Positions 20,418-31,048 of a DNA stretch of 64,000 nt are shown here, piece after piece (positions within the stretch are counted from its first letter, which is position 1; each line of letters begins with the position of its first letter). Source of the DNA: Vreelandella zhaodongensis (GTDB lineage Bacteria > Pseudomonadota > Gammaproteobacteria > Pseudomonadales > Halomonadaceae). A program made the translations under genes and the position numbers. The stretch spans positions 248,001 through 312,000 of the forward strand of contig NZ_JACCDD010000001.1 of NCBI RefSeq assembly GCF_013415115.1, in the 5' to 3' direction. The notes beneath the pieces were generated by a model that saw nothing but the letters and a program-made list of their open reading frames with translations, searched no databases and was not told the DNA's origin.

Positions 20418-20434
20418 TGCAATAAGCATGCCAT
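20418..20434 (-). promoter_or_regulatory. Sigma-54-like -24/-12 site upstream of rpoN itself
   Basis: On the minus strand ATGGCATGCTTATTGCA matches YTGGCACGNNNNTTGCW at 15 of 17 positions, with a perfect TTGCA -12 element and the invariant GG-N10-GC spacing. The start point would fall about 55 bases before the rpoN ATG. This would allow RpoN to control its own gene, either as a true promoter or by blocking read-through from lptB. Confidence 0.4.
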
Positions 20435-20462
20435 TAGCACTATTTTTTTTGCAGGTGCCTGT

Positions 20463-21260
20463 TTACAGGCGAAAATCAGCGCCTAAATACACGTCTCTGA
20501 CTTTTTGGTTATTAAGGATTTCCTGGGGCTTGCCGCTAGCAATGATGTGACCGTCGCCAACAATGTAGGCAATGTCACAAATATCCAGCGTTTCGCGAAC
20601 ATTGTGGTCGGTGATTAGGACGCCGATATGACGCTTTTTAAGTGCGCGAATAATCGTTTTAATATCGCCTACAGAAATAGGGTCAACGCCTGCAAATGGC
20701 TCATCAAGTAATATGAACGCCGGCTCAGTGGCGAGCGAGCGGGCAATCTCAACACGTCTGCGTTCTCCGCCGGAAAGGCTCATGCCGAGATTGTCACGAA
20801 TATGCGTAATGTGAAAATCTTCTAGCAAAGATTCAAGGCGTTTCTCTCGAGCGCTGCGGTCTAGCCCTTTGCGAGTTTCCAGTATGGCCATGATGTTGTC
20901 AGCGACGGATAGCTTGCGAAAAATCGACGCTTCCTGTGGTAAATACCCAATGCCAGCAATGGCACGTTCGTGCATGGGCGCGCGCGTTAGGTCGACCTCA
21001 TCAATGCCTACTTTTCCAGCATCAGATTTTACCAAGCCGACAATCATATAAAATGAGGTTGTTTTCCCTGCACCATTAGGCCCTAACAGGCCTACAACAC
21101 TCCCTTGGGTAATTTCTAGGTTGATATCCTTAACCACTCGGCGGCGCTTATAGCTTTTGGCTAGGTGGTGGGCATACAGCGTTTTTAACTTGGCTGGGGC
21201 AGCGGTATCAGGTGTCTGTGATGTCGTGGTTTGTGTTGATGTCATGGTGGGTGTTGTCAC
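20463..21260 (-). CDS. lptB: LPS export ABC transporter ATP-binding protein LptB
   Basis: ATPase that drives LPS extraction by LptFG from the inner membrane. Walker A GPNGAGKT is at about residues 60-67, the signature LSGGERRR and Walker [14 protein letters not shown] follow, then the H-loop [10 protein letters not shown]. At 265 aa it is about 24 residues longer than E. coli LptB, because of a Thr-rich N-terminal extension. The start is GTG at 21260 with GGGAG upstream; an ATG five codons later (21245) is the alternative. It follows lptA by 13 bases and precedes rpoN. Confidence 0.96.
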   Translation of the reverse strand: MTTPTMTSTQTTTSQTPDTAAPAKLKTLYAHHLAKSYKRRRVVKDINLEITQGSVVGLLGPNGAGKTTSFYMIVGLVKSDAGKVGIDEVDLTRAPMHERAIAGIGYLPQEASIFRKLSVADNIMAILETRKGLDRSAREKRLESLLEDFHITHIRDNLGMSLSGGERRRVEIARSLATEPAFILLDEPFAGVDPISVGDIKTIIRALKKRHIGVLITDHNVRETLDICDIAYIVGDGHIIASGKPQEILNNQKVRDVYLGADFRL

Positions 21261-21273
21261 GGAGAGTCGCTCC

Positions 21274-21783
21274 CTACTGTTCCGGCTGAAGAGTCATCCG
21301 AATACGCTGAGGTTCGCTACCACTCACATCAGAGCGTGCCTGAACAACTTCTCGGTCAATAAAGTACTCTAAGCGGCCGCCCTGAAAGCGGTCACCTTGC
21401 TGGGTTAATTCGGCTTGATCAATCAGTTCTACACGTCGTTCAGCGACATGATAAATGATTCTTCTGGCCCAACCTTCCATGGGAGTTGATTGGCCTTCTA
21501 ATTGGTTACGTAAGTAGGCTCGCTCACCGGTTGCGATGGCGCGCGACAGTTCGCCAGCATCGTTGCGCTGAATTTCAACGCGTTCGCCGCGAAGTTGCAT
21601 GTTGCCCTGGCGAATCTCGACGTTGCCTGAATACACGGCAGTGCCTGCCCGTTGGTCCAGGTCTAGCTGGTCAGCTTCTACTTCAACCGGTGCTTGGCTT
21701 TGTGCCAATGCGGGCACTGCCAGTGCCACTGCAGATAGCGGAATCGTTAAAGCAAACAGAGCATTACGAATCAAAGCATTCAT
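21274..21783 (-). CDS. lptA: LPS transport periplasmic protein LptA
   Basis: Periplasmic bridge protein that carries LPS from LptC to LptD. The 169-aa precursor has a signal peptide (about residues 1-27, ending VPALAQ) and then the OstA-like beta-jellyroll ([19 protein letters not shown] ... [17 protein letters not shown]). Its ATG overlaps the lptC stop by four bases (ATGA), and lptB follows, so lptC-lptA-lptB are translationally linked. The upstream kdsD-kdsC genes make the Kdo that LPS needs. Confidence 0.94.
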   Translation of the reverse strand: MNALIRNALFALTIPLSAVALAVPALAQSQAPVEVEADQLDLDQRAGTAVYSGNVEIRQGNMQLRGERVEIQRNDAGELSRAIATGERAYLRNQLEGQSTPMEGWARRIIYHVAERRVELIDQAELTQQGDRFQGGRLEYFIDREVVQARSDVSGSEPQRIRMTLQPEQ

Positions 21784-22364
21784 CGCGCCTCCTGGTGGGA
21801 GCGAGTGGCAGGCGGATGAACGCCGCGCACGTTGTTAGTTAAGCGGACTTGACTGTTATCCAGCCATACATCCATACGTGATGCGTCGATGCGCTGAGGA
21901 GGCTGCTGCAGCACGGCAGGAGCTTCGCTCCAGGCATGACGTGTCATGCCATCATAGCGTAATAATTCGGTATCTAACTGCCAACCCTCGTCGGGAGCCA
22001 ATAGCTGTGCAGAGCCAGCTAATGTCAGCGCCTGGGTATCTGTGTTTAGCGTGCCTGTGTCGGCAGTCGCTAGCCACTGGCGCTGTTCACTATCGAAAAG
22101 CACGGCACGTGGGGATGTGAGGTCAGTGATAGCAGTCTGGGGGGTGTACACCAAGTGCGACGTCACCAACGACTGTTTTATCGCGCCGGTTTCCCCGAAT
22201 AAGGTGATTTCTGCGTTTTCCAGCACATGGCCGGGCTCCTGGGCCATGGCGTCAGGGTCAACTACCTGATCTCTAGGTCCGCGTGGATCCAGCCATACTA
22301 GAAAGCCACCCAACGCAACGACCATGCCTGTCAGCCAGATGCGTTTTTTAACTCGGGAACGCAT
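21780..22364 (-). CDS. lptC: LPS export protein LptC
   Basis: Bitopic inner-membrane protein that receives LPS from LptBFG and passes it to LptA. The 194-aa protein starts MRSRVKKRIWLTGMVVALGGFLVWL, giving a single N-terminal membrane helix (about residues 9-24), then an OstA-like periplasmic domain. I chose ATG 22364 because it shares one base with the kdsC stop (TAATG); the open frame extends 24 codons further but inside kdsC. The sequence is poorly conserved, as is usual, so identity leans on context. Confidence 0.92.
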   Translation of the reverse strand: MRSRVKKRIWLTGMVVALGGFLVWLDPRGPRDQVVDPDAMAQEPGHVLENAEITLFGETGAIKQSLVTSHLVYTPQTAITDLTSPRAVLFDSEQRQWLATADTGTLNTDTQALTLAGSAQLLAPDEGWQLDTELLRYDGMTRHAWSEAPAVLQQPPQRIDASRMDVWLDNSQVRLTNNVRGVHPPATRSHQEAR

Positions 22365-22906
22365 TACGACTGGCCGTGTAAGTACGTGTCGAGTACGGCA
22401 TCCCAGTGGCCTTGCGACATGAGCAGCGTGTCGCAAATTTCACGCACAGCGCCGTGGCCGCCAAGGCGTTCCGTTATCCAGTCGGCATGGGTGTGCATGT
22501 AGTCAGGTGCGTTAGGTACGGTGATGCCAACGCCTGCGCGCTTAATAGCAGCAAGGTCGGGTAGGTCGTCACCGCAGTAGGCAACTTGCTCTAGGCTGAT
22601 GTCTAGCCGCTGGCAGAGCGCTCGCAGGGTAGTGAGCTTGTCTTCGCAGCCTTGGTGCACGTGAGCGATACCTAAGGCAGCGGCACGCTGGCTAACCATG
22701 GGAGAGTCGCGCCCTGTAATAAGGGCGACATGAACGCCAACACGCTTTAATAATTTAAGGCCGTGGCCGTCCTGGGTATGAAATGCTTTGATTTCGATAC
22801 CGTCGGCTTGAAAATACAGGCGGCCGTCAGTCAGTACACCATCGACATCGATAGCCAGCAGTTTTACGCGGCGAAGTCGGTCTTGTAGAGCGTCAGGTAG
22901 GGCCAT
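22364..22906 (-). CDS. kdsC: 3-deoxy-D-manno-octulosonate-8-phosphate phosphatase KdsC
   Basis: Removes phosphate from Kdo-8-phosphate in Kdo synthesis. HAD-superfamily type C0 protein of 180 aa without a cap domain. The nucleophile and acid/base are in LLAIDVDGVLTDGRL (Asp20 and Asp22), the second motif is ALITGRDS, and the later metal-binding GDDLPDLAAIKRAG matches the family. GGAGG lies just before the ATG. It is 27 bases after kdsD and overlaps lptC by one base. Confidence 0.96.
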   Translation of the reverse strand: MALPDALQDRLRRVKLLAIDVDGVLTDGRLYFQADGIEIKAFHTQDGHGLKLLKRVGVHVALITGRDSPMVSQRAAALGIAHVHQGCEDKLTTLRALCQRLDISLEQVAYCGDDLPDLAAIKRAGVGITVPNAPDYMHTHADWITERLGGHGAVREICDTLLMSQGHWDAVLDTYLHGQS

Positions 22907-22933
22907 AAAACCTCCGTTTGTCAGAGTAGAAAA

Positions 22934-23932
22934 TTATATTACGCCGCTGGCGAGCAAGTCGTGCATGTGCAGCGCGCCAATGGGGCGCTGTTGTGCATCG
23001 ACAACGGCCAGTGCGGTAATGCGACTGTCTTCCATAATGCGTACGGCTTCCGCGGCCAATACGTCCGGCCCAATACGTTTTCCGGGGCGGGTCATAACAT
23101 CATCTACCCGTACACCCCGCAGATCATGAAATTGGTCTAGCGTTCGACGAAGATCGCCATCGGTATATACACCGGCAAGGCGACCATCACTGTCAACTAC
23201 ACAGGTAAAGCCGAGGCCTTGGCGGGTGATTTCTAACAACGCATCTCGAAGCGGGCTGCCAAGTGCAACTTGTGGAAGCCGTGAGCCATCGTGCATTAGG
23301 TCTTTAACCCGCAGTAGTAGGCGTTTGCCTAAGCTGCCCCCTGGGTGTGAAAGGGCGAAGTCTTCAGCGGTAAATCCCCGTGCTTCTAGCAGAGCAACAG
23401 CTAGAGCGTCTCCCAGAGCAAGCGCGGCAGTGGTTGAGCTCGTCGGCGCTAAATCAAGCGGGCATGCTTCGCGTTCAACGCCGCTATTAAGGTGTGCATC
23501 AGCGTGTTTTGCCAGCGTTGAGCCAGGGCGCCCCGTCATACTGACAAGTGGCGTGCCTAGGCGTTTAAGCAGTGGGAGTAGTGCGGTGACTTCGGCGGTT
23601 TCTCCCGAGTTGGACAGTGCTAACACGACATCAGTACGGGTGATCATGCCGAGGTCGCCATGGCTAGCTTCGCCGGGGTGAACGAAAAAAGCAGGTGTGC
23701 CAGTGCTTGCCAATGTGGCTGCCAGCTTACCCGCAATATGCCCCGATTTTCCCATGCCGGTAACTACGACACGGCCTTGGCATGCCAGGATTAGTTCGCA
23801 GGCGTGGTCAAAGCTTTCATCAAGCTTGGCTTGCAGACCGCCGATAGCGGCTTGCTCAATTTGCAAGGTGCGCAGCGCACTTTCACGCAATTTGCTGGGT
23901 GTAGAGAGTGGCTGGCGCATGGGCAGTCTCAT
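22934..23932 (-). CDS. kdsD: D-arabinose 5-phosphate isomerase KdsD
   Basis: Converts ribulose 5-phosphate to arabinose 5-phosphate, the first step towards Kdo. An N-terminal SIS domain (VVVTGMGKSGHIAGKLAATLASTGTP... about residues 45-190) is followed by two CBS domains (about 205-330), as in KdsD/GutQ. Candidate starts are TTG 23941, ATG 23932 and ATG 23920; none has a strong ribosome site, and I give the middle one (332 aa). It heads the minus-strand run and is divergent from mlaF, with 268 bases between them. Confidence 0.94.
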   Translation of the reverse strand: MRLPMRQPLSTPSKLRESALRTLQIEQAAIGGLQAKLDESFDHACELILACQGRVVVTGMGKSGHIAGKLAATLASTGTPAFFVHPGEASHGDLGMITRTDVVLALSNSGETAEVTALLPLLKRLGTPLVSMTGRPGSTLAKHADAHLNSGVEREACPLDLAPTSSTTAALALGDALAVALLEARGFTAEDFALSHPGGSLGKRLLLRVKDLMHDGSRLPQVALGSPLRDALLEITRQGLGFTCVVDSDGRLAGVYTDGDLRRTLDQFHDLRGVRVDDVMTRPGKRIGPDVLAAEAVRIMEDSRITALAVVDAQQRPIGALHMHDLLASGVI

Positions 23933-24200
23933 TCTTATCAACGGTCAAAAGTAGGTTAGTAAGAATAACATCTTGACGCGGTTTGTAGGTAAGCCTCGAA
24001 GGGCAAAGCGGCTTAAACGTTGTGTTACCAAGCTAAGCCACCATTTCAGCAGCGACGATTAGGGCGACTATTACTGTGGGTAGCGTTAGGATACGATGTT
24101 CGATAATATTTCGAAAACACTGTTTTTTAAAACGCTCCGATACGCATGCAATCAATGCTATGTCTGCCGCAATAAAACGACAATGAAGGTTATTCAGCCC

Positions 24201-25022
24201 ATGACAGATGTTCCCTTCATAGAAATTGAAGATTTGTACTTCTCGCGAGGCGACCACGAGATTTTCCGTGGCATTAACATGACGATTCCTCGCGGGAAGG
24301 TAACGGCTATCATGGGGCCAAGCGGTACCGGGAAAACAACGCTTCTAAAGTTGATTGGTGGCCAGCTTACGCCGGATCGTGGCCGAGTCAGGATTGATGG
24401 TCAGGATGTGCATCGCCTTTCACGCAAAGCACTATTCACGCTACGTAAACGAATGGGCATGTTGTTTCAGAGCGGCGCGCTTTTTTCAGACTTGGATGTG
24501 TACGAAAATGTGGCATTCCCCTTACGTGTGCACACGAACCTCCCTGATCCTATGGTACGCGACCTTGTGATGCTGAAGCTTCAGGCGGTTGGATTGCGGG
24601 GGGCAAGGAATTTGTCGCCTGCTGAGCTTTCTGGCGGCATGGCAAGGCGTGTTGCGTTAGCGAGAGCGGTGGCGCTTGACCCAGAGCTAATCCTCTACGA
24701 TGAGCCCTTTGTTGGACAGGATCCCATTTCCATGGGTGTGCTTGTGCAGTTAATCAAGCGGCTTAACCAAGCGCTGGCGCTCACCTCGGTTATCGTGTCA
24801 CACGATATAAAAGAGACCCTCAGTATCGCAGACTATCTGTATCTTATTGCCGATGGGCAAGTGGTGGCGTACGGCACTCCACATACGTTAGACGCGAACC
24901 AAGATCCTCGGGTAAGCCAGTTTATTCATGGCGAGCCAGATGGGCCGGTACCGTTTCACTATCCCGCCGAGACATTTTATCGCGATATTTTGGGCCAAGC
25001 ATCTGCAGTGAAGGCACGTTAA
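24201..25022 (+). CDS. mlaF: Phospholipid transport ABC ATP-binding protein MlaF
   Basis: ATPase of the MlaFEDB complex that handles phospholipid traffic between the membranes and keeps the outer leaflet asymmetric. Walker A GPSGTGKTT (about residues 41-49), signature LSGGMARRVALARA and Walker B LILYDEPFVGQDP are all present. I chose ATG 24201 (MTDVPFIEIEDLYFSRG, 273 aa) because its length fits MlaF and AAGG lies 11 bases upstream; ATG 24183 is an alternative six codons earlier. It opens the run mlaFEDCB-ibaG-murA-hisGD. Confidence 0.95.
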   Translation: MTDVPFIEIEDLYFSRGDHEIFRGINMTIPRGKVTAIMGPSGTGKTTLLKLIGGQLTPDRGRVRIDGQDVHRLSRKALFTLRKRMGMLFQSGALFSDLDVYENVAFPLRVHTNLPDPMVRDLVMLKLQAVGLRGARNLSPAELSGGMARRVALARAVALDPELILYDEPFVGQDPISMGVLVQLIKRLNQALALTSVIVSHDIKETLSIADYLYLIADGQVVAYGTPHTLDANQDPRVSQFIHGEPDGPVPFHYPAETFYRDILGQASAVKAR

Positions 25023-25823
25023 ATGCAATCAAACATTAAATATAGCGCTGCACGCATTGCCCGACTGGGGCGCAAAGGGTGTGACACCATGGAGTCGCTG
25101 GGGCGCGCAGGCATCTTTTTAGCGCAGTCTGCAGTGGGCGTGCCTTCACGGGAAGGCTGGTCTCTGTGGCTACGGCAAATGCACTTTGTGGGCGTTTTAT
25201 CGCTTGCCATTGTACTGGTCTCTGGGCTGTTTATTGGCATGGTGCTGGCGCTGCAGGGGTACACTATTTTAGTGGACTTCGGAGCAGAGCAGGCGCTGGG
25301 GCAAATGGTGGCACTTTCGCTGCTGCGGGAGTTAGCGCCGGTAGTGGCGGCACTGCTGTTTGCAGGGCGCGCAGGCTCAGCATTAACGGCAGAGATTGGC
25401 CTTATGAAGGCAACCGAGCAGCTTACCAGTATGGAGATGATCGGTGTTGACCCGCTCCGTCGCGTGGTGGCCCCCAGGTTGTGGGCAGGGTTCGTCTCAC
25501 TCCCGATCCTTACCATTGGCTTTAGCGTGGTGGGTATTTGGGGGGGGTACTTGGTAGGCGTGGAATGGCTGGGTGTCTTTGAGGGCTCTTATTGGAGCAA
25601 TATGCAGGCTAGCGTGTCGTTTATTAATGATATTGGCAATGGCATCATCAAAAGCTTGGTATTTGCGCTAGTGGTTACTTGGATAGCGGTGTTTCAGGGG
25701 TACGACCTGGTGCCTACGTCTGAAGGTATCTCCCGTGCCACAACGCGCACGGTGGTGTATTCATCGCTTGCTGTTTTGGGGCTTGATTTTGTGTTAACCG
25801 CTGTCATGTTCGGCGGTCTTTGA
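25023..25823 (+). CDS. mlaE: Phospholipid transport permease MlaE
   Basis: Inner-membrane permease subunit of MlaFEDB, 266 aa with about five or six membrane segments (for example [24 protein letters not shown] and the C-terminal [20 protein letters not shown]). The conserved LREELAP-like segment is [27 protein letters not shown], the hallmark of the MlaE/permease family that contacts the ATPase. The ATG follows the mlaF TAA with no gap. Confidence 0.96.
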   Translation: MQSNIKYSAARIARLGRKGCDTMESLGRAGIFLAQSAVGVPSREGWSLWLRQMHFVGVLSLAIVLVSGLFIGMVLALQGYTILVDFGAEQALGQMVALSLLRELAPVVAALLFAGRAGSALTAEIGLMKATEQLTSMEMIGVDPLRRVVAPRLWAGFVSLPILTIGFSVVGIWGGYLVGVEWLGVFEGSYWSNMQASVSFINDIGNGIIKSLVFALVVTWIAVFQGYDLVPTSEGISRATTRTVVYSSLAVLGLDFVLTAVMFGGL

Positions 25824-25839
25824 TAGGTGGAGCAGTTAC

Positions 25840-26304
25840 ATGAAGCGCAGTAAAACCATGGAGTTTGGTGTTGGCCTGTTTATGCTAGTGGGGATTTTGG
25901 GGCTTGTCTTCCTAGGCTTGCGTGTCAGTGGAATGACGCTCTCAGCGCCGTCAGACACATTTCGAGTTGAGGCCAACTTTTCCAATATTGGCGGATTGAA
26001 GCCGCGTGCTCGCGTCACAATGGCTGGTGTTACCGTTGGTAGAGTGGAGGCCATTGAGCTTGATCCTGAATGGTATGACGCACGGGTTGTACTACGCCTG
26101 AATAGTGATCTAGAAGGTCAGCTTTCCCGCGATACGACAGCTGCCATTTTGACGGCAGGTTTGCTGGGTGAGCAGTATATCGGCCTCAGTATTGGTGGTG
26201 ACCCAGATGTACTAGAGGATGGAGACATTATTCGAGATACGCAGTCGGCGTTAGTGCTTGAAGAACTTATTCAGCAATTTATATCCAATATGGTAAGTAA
26301 CTAG
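25840..26304 (+). CDS. mlaD: Outer-membrane asymmetry protein MlaD (MCE domain)
   Basis: Forms a hexameric periplasmic ring on MlaE that channels phospholipids. The 154-aa protein has an N-terminal membrane helix (about residues 9-28, GVGLFMLVGILGLVFLGLRV) and a single MCE domain (FRVEANFSNIGGLKPRARVTMAGVTVGRVEAIEL), ending in LIQQFISNMVSN. GGTGGAG precedes the ATG. Short MlaD with one MCE domain is standard in Gammaproteobacteria. Confidence 0.95.
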   Translation: MKRSKTMEFGVGLFMLVGILGLVFLGLRVSGMTLSAPSDTFRVEANFSNIGGLKPRARVTMAGVTVGRVEAIELDPEWYDARVVLRLNSDLEGQLSRDTTAAILTAGLLGEQYIGLSIGGDPDVLEDGDIIRDTQSALVLEELIQQFISNMVSN

Positions 26305-26342
26305 GCATGTTGGACTCTTTTTGTCGCAATGAGGTGGTTTCC

Positions 26343-27002
26343 ATGAAACAAAATAGCGTGATGTTGATTCGTCAGTGGTTAGCTTTATTGGCGCTGGTGG
26401 CGATGTTTTTGCCCGTTGCTGCTCAGGCGCAGTCGAAGTCGCCTGAAGCATTGATCCGTGAAAATATTAATGAATTCATGCAGCAGCTTGATGGAAGGGA
26501 AGAGTACTACGCCAACAACCTTGATGAGCTAAAAGCGTTAGTCAACGATAGTTTGGATGAGGTGGCTGATTTTCGTTATATAGGTGCCAGCGTTATGGGC
26601 AGCTACTTCCGCAATGCCACCCCCGAACAGCGCAGCAGATTTGCCGATGTGTTTCGTCAAACGCTGATTGATACGTACACCCGTGGGCTGGTGACCTTCG
26701 ACTATGATGAGATTCGTGTGCTGAGCGATCAACGAGGTCAGCGCCACGAAGATCAAGCGAGTGTCGATATGGAAGTCGTTGCCAATAATGGTCAGGTATA
26801 CCCTGTCAGCTACAGCCTTCGGCTTTCTGACGGCGAGTGGAAGGTTGTCAATGTGATCGTTAATGGCATTAATCTAGGACTAACCTTCCGTAACCAGTTT
26901 GACCAGTCAATGCGCGAGAATAATCGGGACTATGATGCTGTTATTCGTAACTGGTCGCCTGAGATCGGTGTTGATGAGCTTGAACAAGGGGGCGATGCGT
27001 GA
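26343..27002 (+). CDS. mlaC: Phospholipid-binding protein MlaC
   Basis: Soluble periplasmic carrier that shuttles phospholipid between MlaA-porin at the outer membrane and MlaFEDB. The 219-aa precursor has a signal peptide (LLALVAMFLPVAAQAQ, cleavage about residue 30) and the ABC_tol2/MlaC fold (SPEALIRENINEFMQQL ... FADVFRQTLIDTYTRGLVTFDY ... KVVNVIVNGINLGLTFRNQF). ATG 26343 has GAGGTGG upstream; a start 36 bases earlier was rejected. The stop overlaps the mlaB GTG (GTGA). Confidence 0.95.
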   Translation: MKQNSVMLIRQWLALLALVAMFLPVAAQAQSKSPEALIRENINEFMQQLDGREEYYANNLDELKALVNDSLDEVADFRYIGASVMGSYFRNATPEQRSRFADVFRQTLIDTYTRGLVTFDYDEIRVLSDQRGQRHEDQASVDMEVVANNGQVYPVSYSLRLSDGEWKVVNVIVNGINLGLTFRNQFDQSMRENNRDYDAVIRNWSPEIGVDELEQGGDA

Positions 27003-27331
27003 CCGTATTGCTAGCCCAGCCCAACCTCTCTTTGACCGCACAATCGCATTCGCTGGTCATTAAAGGAGATGTGCACGTAAATGCAGCGGCCGAGGTGGCC
27101 GCTGCAGGCGTTAAATGGCTTAAGAAAGCTGCGTTAACTAACGTTGCTTTTGATTTCTCAGGTGTTACCAAGGCGAGTAGTGCAGCGATTAGCGTGTTAT
27201 TTGAATGGTTGCGCGCCTGCCACTCCCAGGGAATTGTTGTCCAGTCTATTGCACTGTCAGCGCCACTGGAGCGTCTGGCGTCGCTAGCTGAGCTAGATGC
27301 ATTGATAAAATCGCCCAACGCCGAAGCGTGA
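26999..27331 (+). CDS. mlaB: STAS-domain protein MlaB
   Basis: Small cytoplasmic subunit that binds MlaF and is needed for activity and assembly of MlaFEDB. The 110-aa protein is a single STAS domain; FDFSGVTKASSAAISVLFEWLRAC contains the conserved segment around the serine of anti-sigma-antagonist-like domains. The start is GTG overlapping the mlaC stop by four bases. It ends the mla genes; a 108-base gap precedes ibaG. Confidence 0.9.
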   Translation: MTVLLAQPNLSLTAQSHSLVIKGDVHVNAAAEVAAAGVKWLKKAALTNVAFDFSGVTKASSAAISVLFEWLRACHSQGIVVQSIALSAPLERLASLAELDALIKSPNAEA

Positions 27332-27439
27332 GCCGCTGTCGAGCATCGCCAAGTCCGCTGCTTTTCTTTATCATGCTCTCCTATTCTGAGTTATTTCGTT
27401 CATCTGACTATTTTAGATCCCAAAGGAGTTTTCTGTCCT

Positions 27440-28965
<1,526 letters not shown>

Positions 28966-28993
28966 GCCATGTTATTAACCATTGGCCTGAACA

Positions 28994-29647
28994 ATGAGTA
29001 AGCAACTGATCTTAGCCCTTTCAAAAGGGCGTATTTTGGACGAAACACTGCCACTGCTGGCAGATGCAGGGATAACCCCTGCAGAAGATTTGGGTAAAAG
29101 CCGTAAGCTGTTGTTTGATACCAATTTGCCAGATGTGAAGTTGGTTATCATTCGGGCAACCGATGTGCCGACCTATGTGCAGCTGGGGGCAGCAGACGTG
29201 GGAATCGCGGGCAAGGATGTGCTGCTTGAGCATGGAGCAGAGGGCTTATATGAGCCGCTAGACCTGGATATAGCACGTTGCAAACTGATGACGGCGGGTG
29301 TCACGGATCAGCCTCCGGCCACTGCGCGCCGCCGTGTTGCCACGAAGTTTGTCAATGTGGCTCGCCGCTATTACGCAGAGCAGGGCATTCAGGCAGAAGT
29401 CATCAAGTTATATGGTGCAATGGAGCTTGCACCCTTAATGAACTTAGCTGATGAGATTGTCGATATCGTCGATACCGGCAATACACTGCGCGCCAATGGC
29501 ATGGAGCCCCGTGAGTTGATTGCCCATATCAGCACGCGCTTGGTGGTGAACAAAGCATCCATGACCATGAAGCATGACCGAATTAAGCCATTATTGGCTC
29601 GTTTAGAAAGTGCGGTTAAACAGCGCCAGACTCAGCCTATTGAATGA
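28994..29647 (+). CDS. hisG: ATP phosphoribosyltransferase HisG, short form
   Basis: First step of histidine synthesis: joins ATP and PRPP. At 217 aa it is the short catalytic form (HisG-S), which lacks the C-terminal regulatory domain and needs HisZ, a HisRS-like subunit, for activity and feedback control. Segments [32 protein letters not shown] and the PRPP-binding [17 protein letters not shown] are visible. HisZ is not in this window. It is followed by hisD after 13 bases. Confidence 0.96.
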   Translation: MSKQLILALSKGRILDETLPLLADAGITPAEDLGKSRKLLFDTNLPDVKLVIIRATDVPTYVQLGAADVGIAGKDVLLEHGAEGLYEPLDLDIARCKLMTAGVTDQPPATARRRVATKFVNVARRYYAEQGIQAEVIKLYGAMELAPLMNLADEIVDIVDTGNTLRANGMEPRELIAHISTRLVVNKASMTMKHDRIKPLLARLESAVKQRQTQPIE

Positions 29648-29660
29648 CGCGAGGTTCATC

Positions 29661-30977
29661 ATGAGCGATAAATCCACAGCCACTGTAGCTCGCCTTTCAA
29701 CGACAGATGCGGCTTTTCATCAGCACCTGGATGTCTTGTTGGACTGGGAAGGAGTGTCTGATAAGGCAGTTCAGGCTCGCGTTGAAGAGATATTGGTGGA
29801 CGTTAAGCAGCGTGGTGATCGTGCTGTTGTTGAGGCAACAAACCGCTTTGACCGTTTATCGGTTGAGCAGATGGATCAATTGCGTTTGTCACCTGAGCAA
29901 TTAAAGCATGCATTTGATGGTTTGCCCGCTGAGCAGCGCGATGCACTAGCCGCCGCTGCTGAGCGTATTAAGCGCTACCATGAGCGCCAAAAGCCCAGCT
30001 CGTGGCAGTATGAAGAGGCTGACGGTACAGTGCTTGGCCAGAAGGTGACGCCGTTAGATCGCGCGGGTATATATGTGCCAGGTGGAAAGGCATCATACCC
30101 TTCGTCGGTATTGATGAACGCTATTCCTGCACATGTGGCGGGTGTCCGAGAGATAGTCATGGTGGTACCGACACCTGACGGTGTGTTGAACGATCTTGTA
30201 TTAGCAGCTGCGCATTTAGCGGGTGTGGATTATGTGTTTACTATCGGCGGAGCTCAGGCGATTGCAGCGCTTGCTTATGGCACCGAAAGTGTACCAAGAG
30301 TCGATAAAATCGTGGGGCCCGGAAATATTTACGTGGCCACCGCGAAGCGCGCCGTATTTGGTCAAGTAGGCATCGACATGATTGCGGGTCCCTCCGAGAT
30401 CATGGTGGTATCTGATGGGCAAACTGACCCCGATTGGCTGGCGATGGATTTGTTCTCCCAAGCTGAACACGATGAAGATGCGCAAGCGATCTTGGTCAGT
30501 TGGGACGCGGCTCACCTTGATGCGGTAGAAGCATCTATTGAACGGCTATTGCCAACGCTTGAAAGAGAAAAGATCGCACGTGCTTCGCTGCAACGACGTG
30601 GTGCGCTAATCTTGTGCCAGGATCAAGCCGAAGCCGTTGAAATGATCAATCGCGTTGCACCAGAACACCTCGAGCTTTCTGTCGAAGCTCCCGACCAGTG
30701 GCTTGATGGCATACGACACGCGGGTGCTATTTTCATGGGGCGTCACACATCAGAAGCATTAGGTGATTACTGTGCTGGGCCTAATCATGTACTGCCTACG
30801 TCTGGAACGGCTCGGTTTTCATCACCGCTGGGTGTTTATGACTTCCAAAAGCGCTCGTCGATTATTCACTGCTCGCCGCAGGGTGCCTCGGATCTTGGAA
30901 AAGTAGCGTCAGTGCTTGCTCGGGGAGAGTCTCTGACGGCTCACGCGCGTTCAGCTGAATATCGAATCAACGATTAA
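29661..30977 (+). CDS. hisD: Histidinol dehydrogenase HisD
   Basis: Catalyses the last two oxidations of histidine synthesis, histidinol to histidine, with zinc and NAD. The 438-aa protein has [53 protein letters not shown] and the zinc-site histidines in [12 protein letters not shown] and [27 protein letters not shown] 29661 follows GAGG; an upstream in-frame start inside hisG was rejected. The usual next gene hisC is absent; the converging degS follows. Confidence 0.97.
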   Translation: MSDKSTATVARLSTTDAAFHQHLDVLLDWEGVSDKAVQARVEEILVDVKQRGDRAVVEATNRFDRLSVEQMDQLRLSPEQLKHAFDGLPAEQRDALAAAAERIKRYHERQKPSSWQYEEADGTVLGQKVTPLDRAGIYVPGGKASYPSSVLMNAIPAHVAGVREIVMVVPTPDGVLNDLVLAAAHLAGVDYVFTIGGAQAIAALAYGTESVPRVDKIVGPGNIYVATAKRAVFGQVGIDMIAGPSEIMVVSDGQTDPDWLAMDLFSQAEHDEDAQAILVSWDAAHLDAVEASIERLLPTLEREKIARASLQRRGALILCQDQAEAVEMINRVAPEHLELSVEAPDQWLDGIRHAGAIFMGRHTSEALGDYCAGPNHVLPTSGTARFSSPLGVYDFQKRSSIIHCSPQGASDLGKVASVLARGESLTAHARSAEYRIND

Positions 30978-31015
30978 TCGTGCCCCACTGGACAGCGCCG
31001 GCCTCCTCTGGAGGT

Positions 31016-31048
31016 ATCTCAGAGTGGCTTTAGGAGCCGCTCTGAGAT
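31016..31048. terminator. Hairpin between convergent hisD and degS, no T-tract
   Basis: A 14-bp stem (31016-31029 with 31035-31048, one wobble pair) around a five-base loop TTAGG. The right arm lies inside the last codons of degS. A second small hairpin, CCTCC-TCT-GGAGG, is at 31003-31015 on the left. Neither has a U-run, so if they end transcription they are atypical; position between converging genes is the main reason for the call. Confidence 0.45.

Noticed and set aside
24033..24257. 74-codon minus-strand frame between kdsD and mlaF
   Set aside because: It overlaps the start of mlaF and has no supporting signal; the region is best read as a divergent promoter gap.
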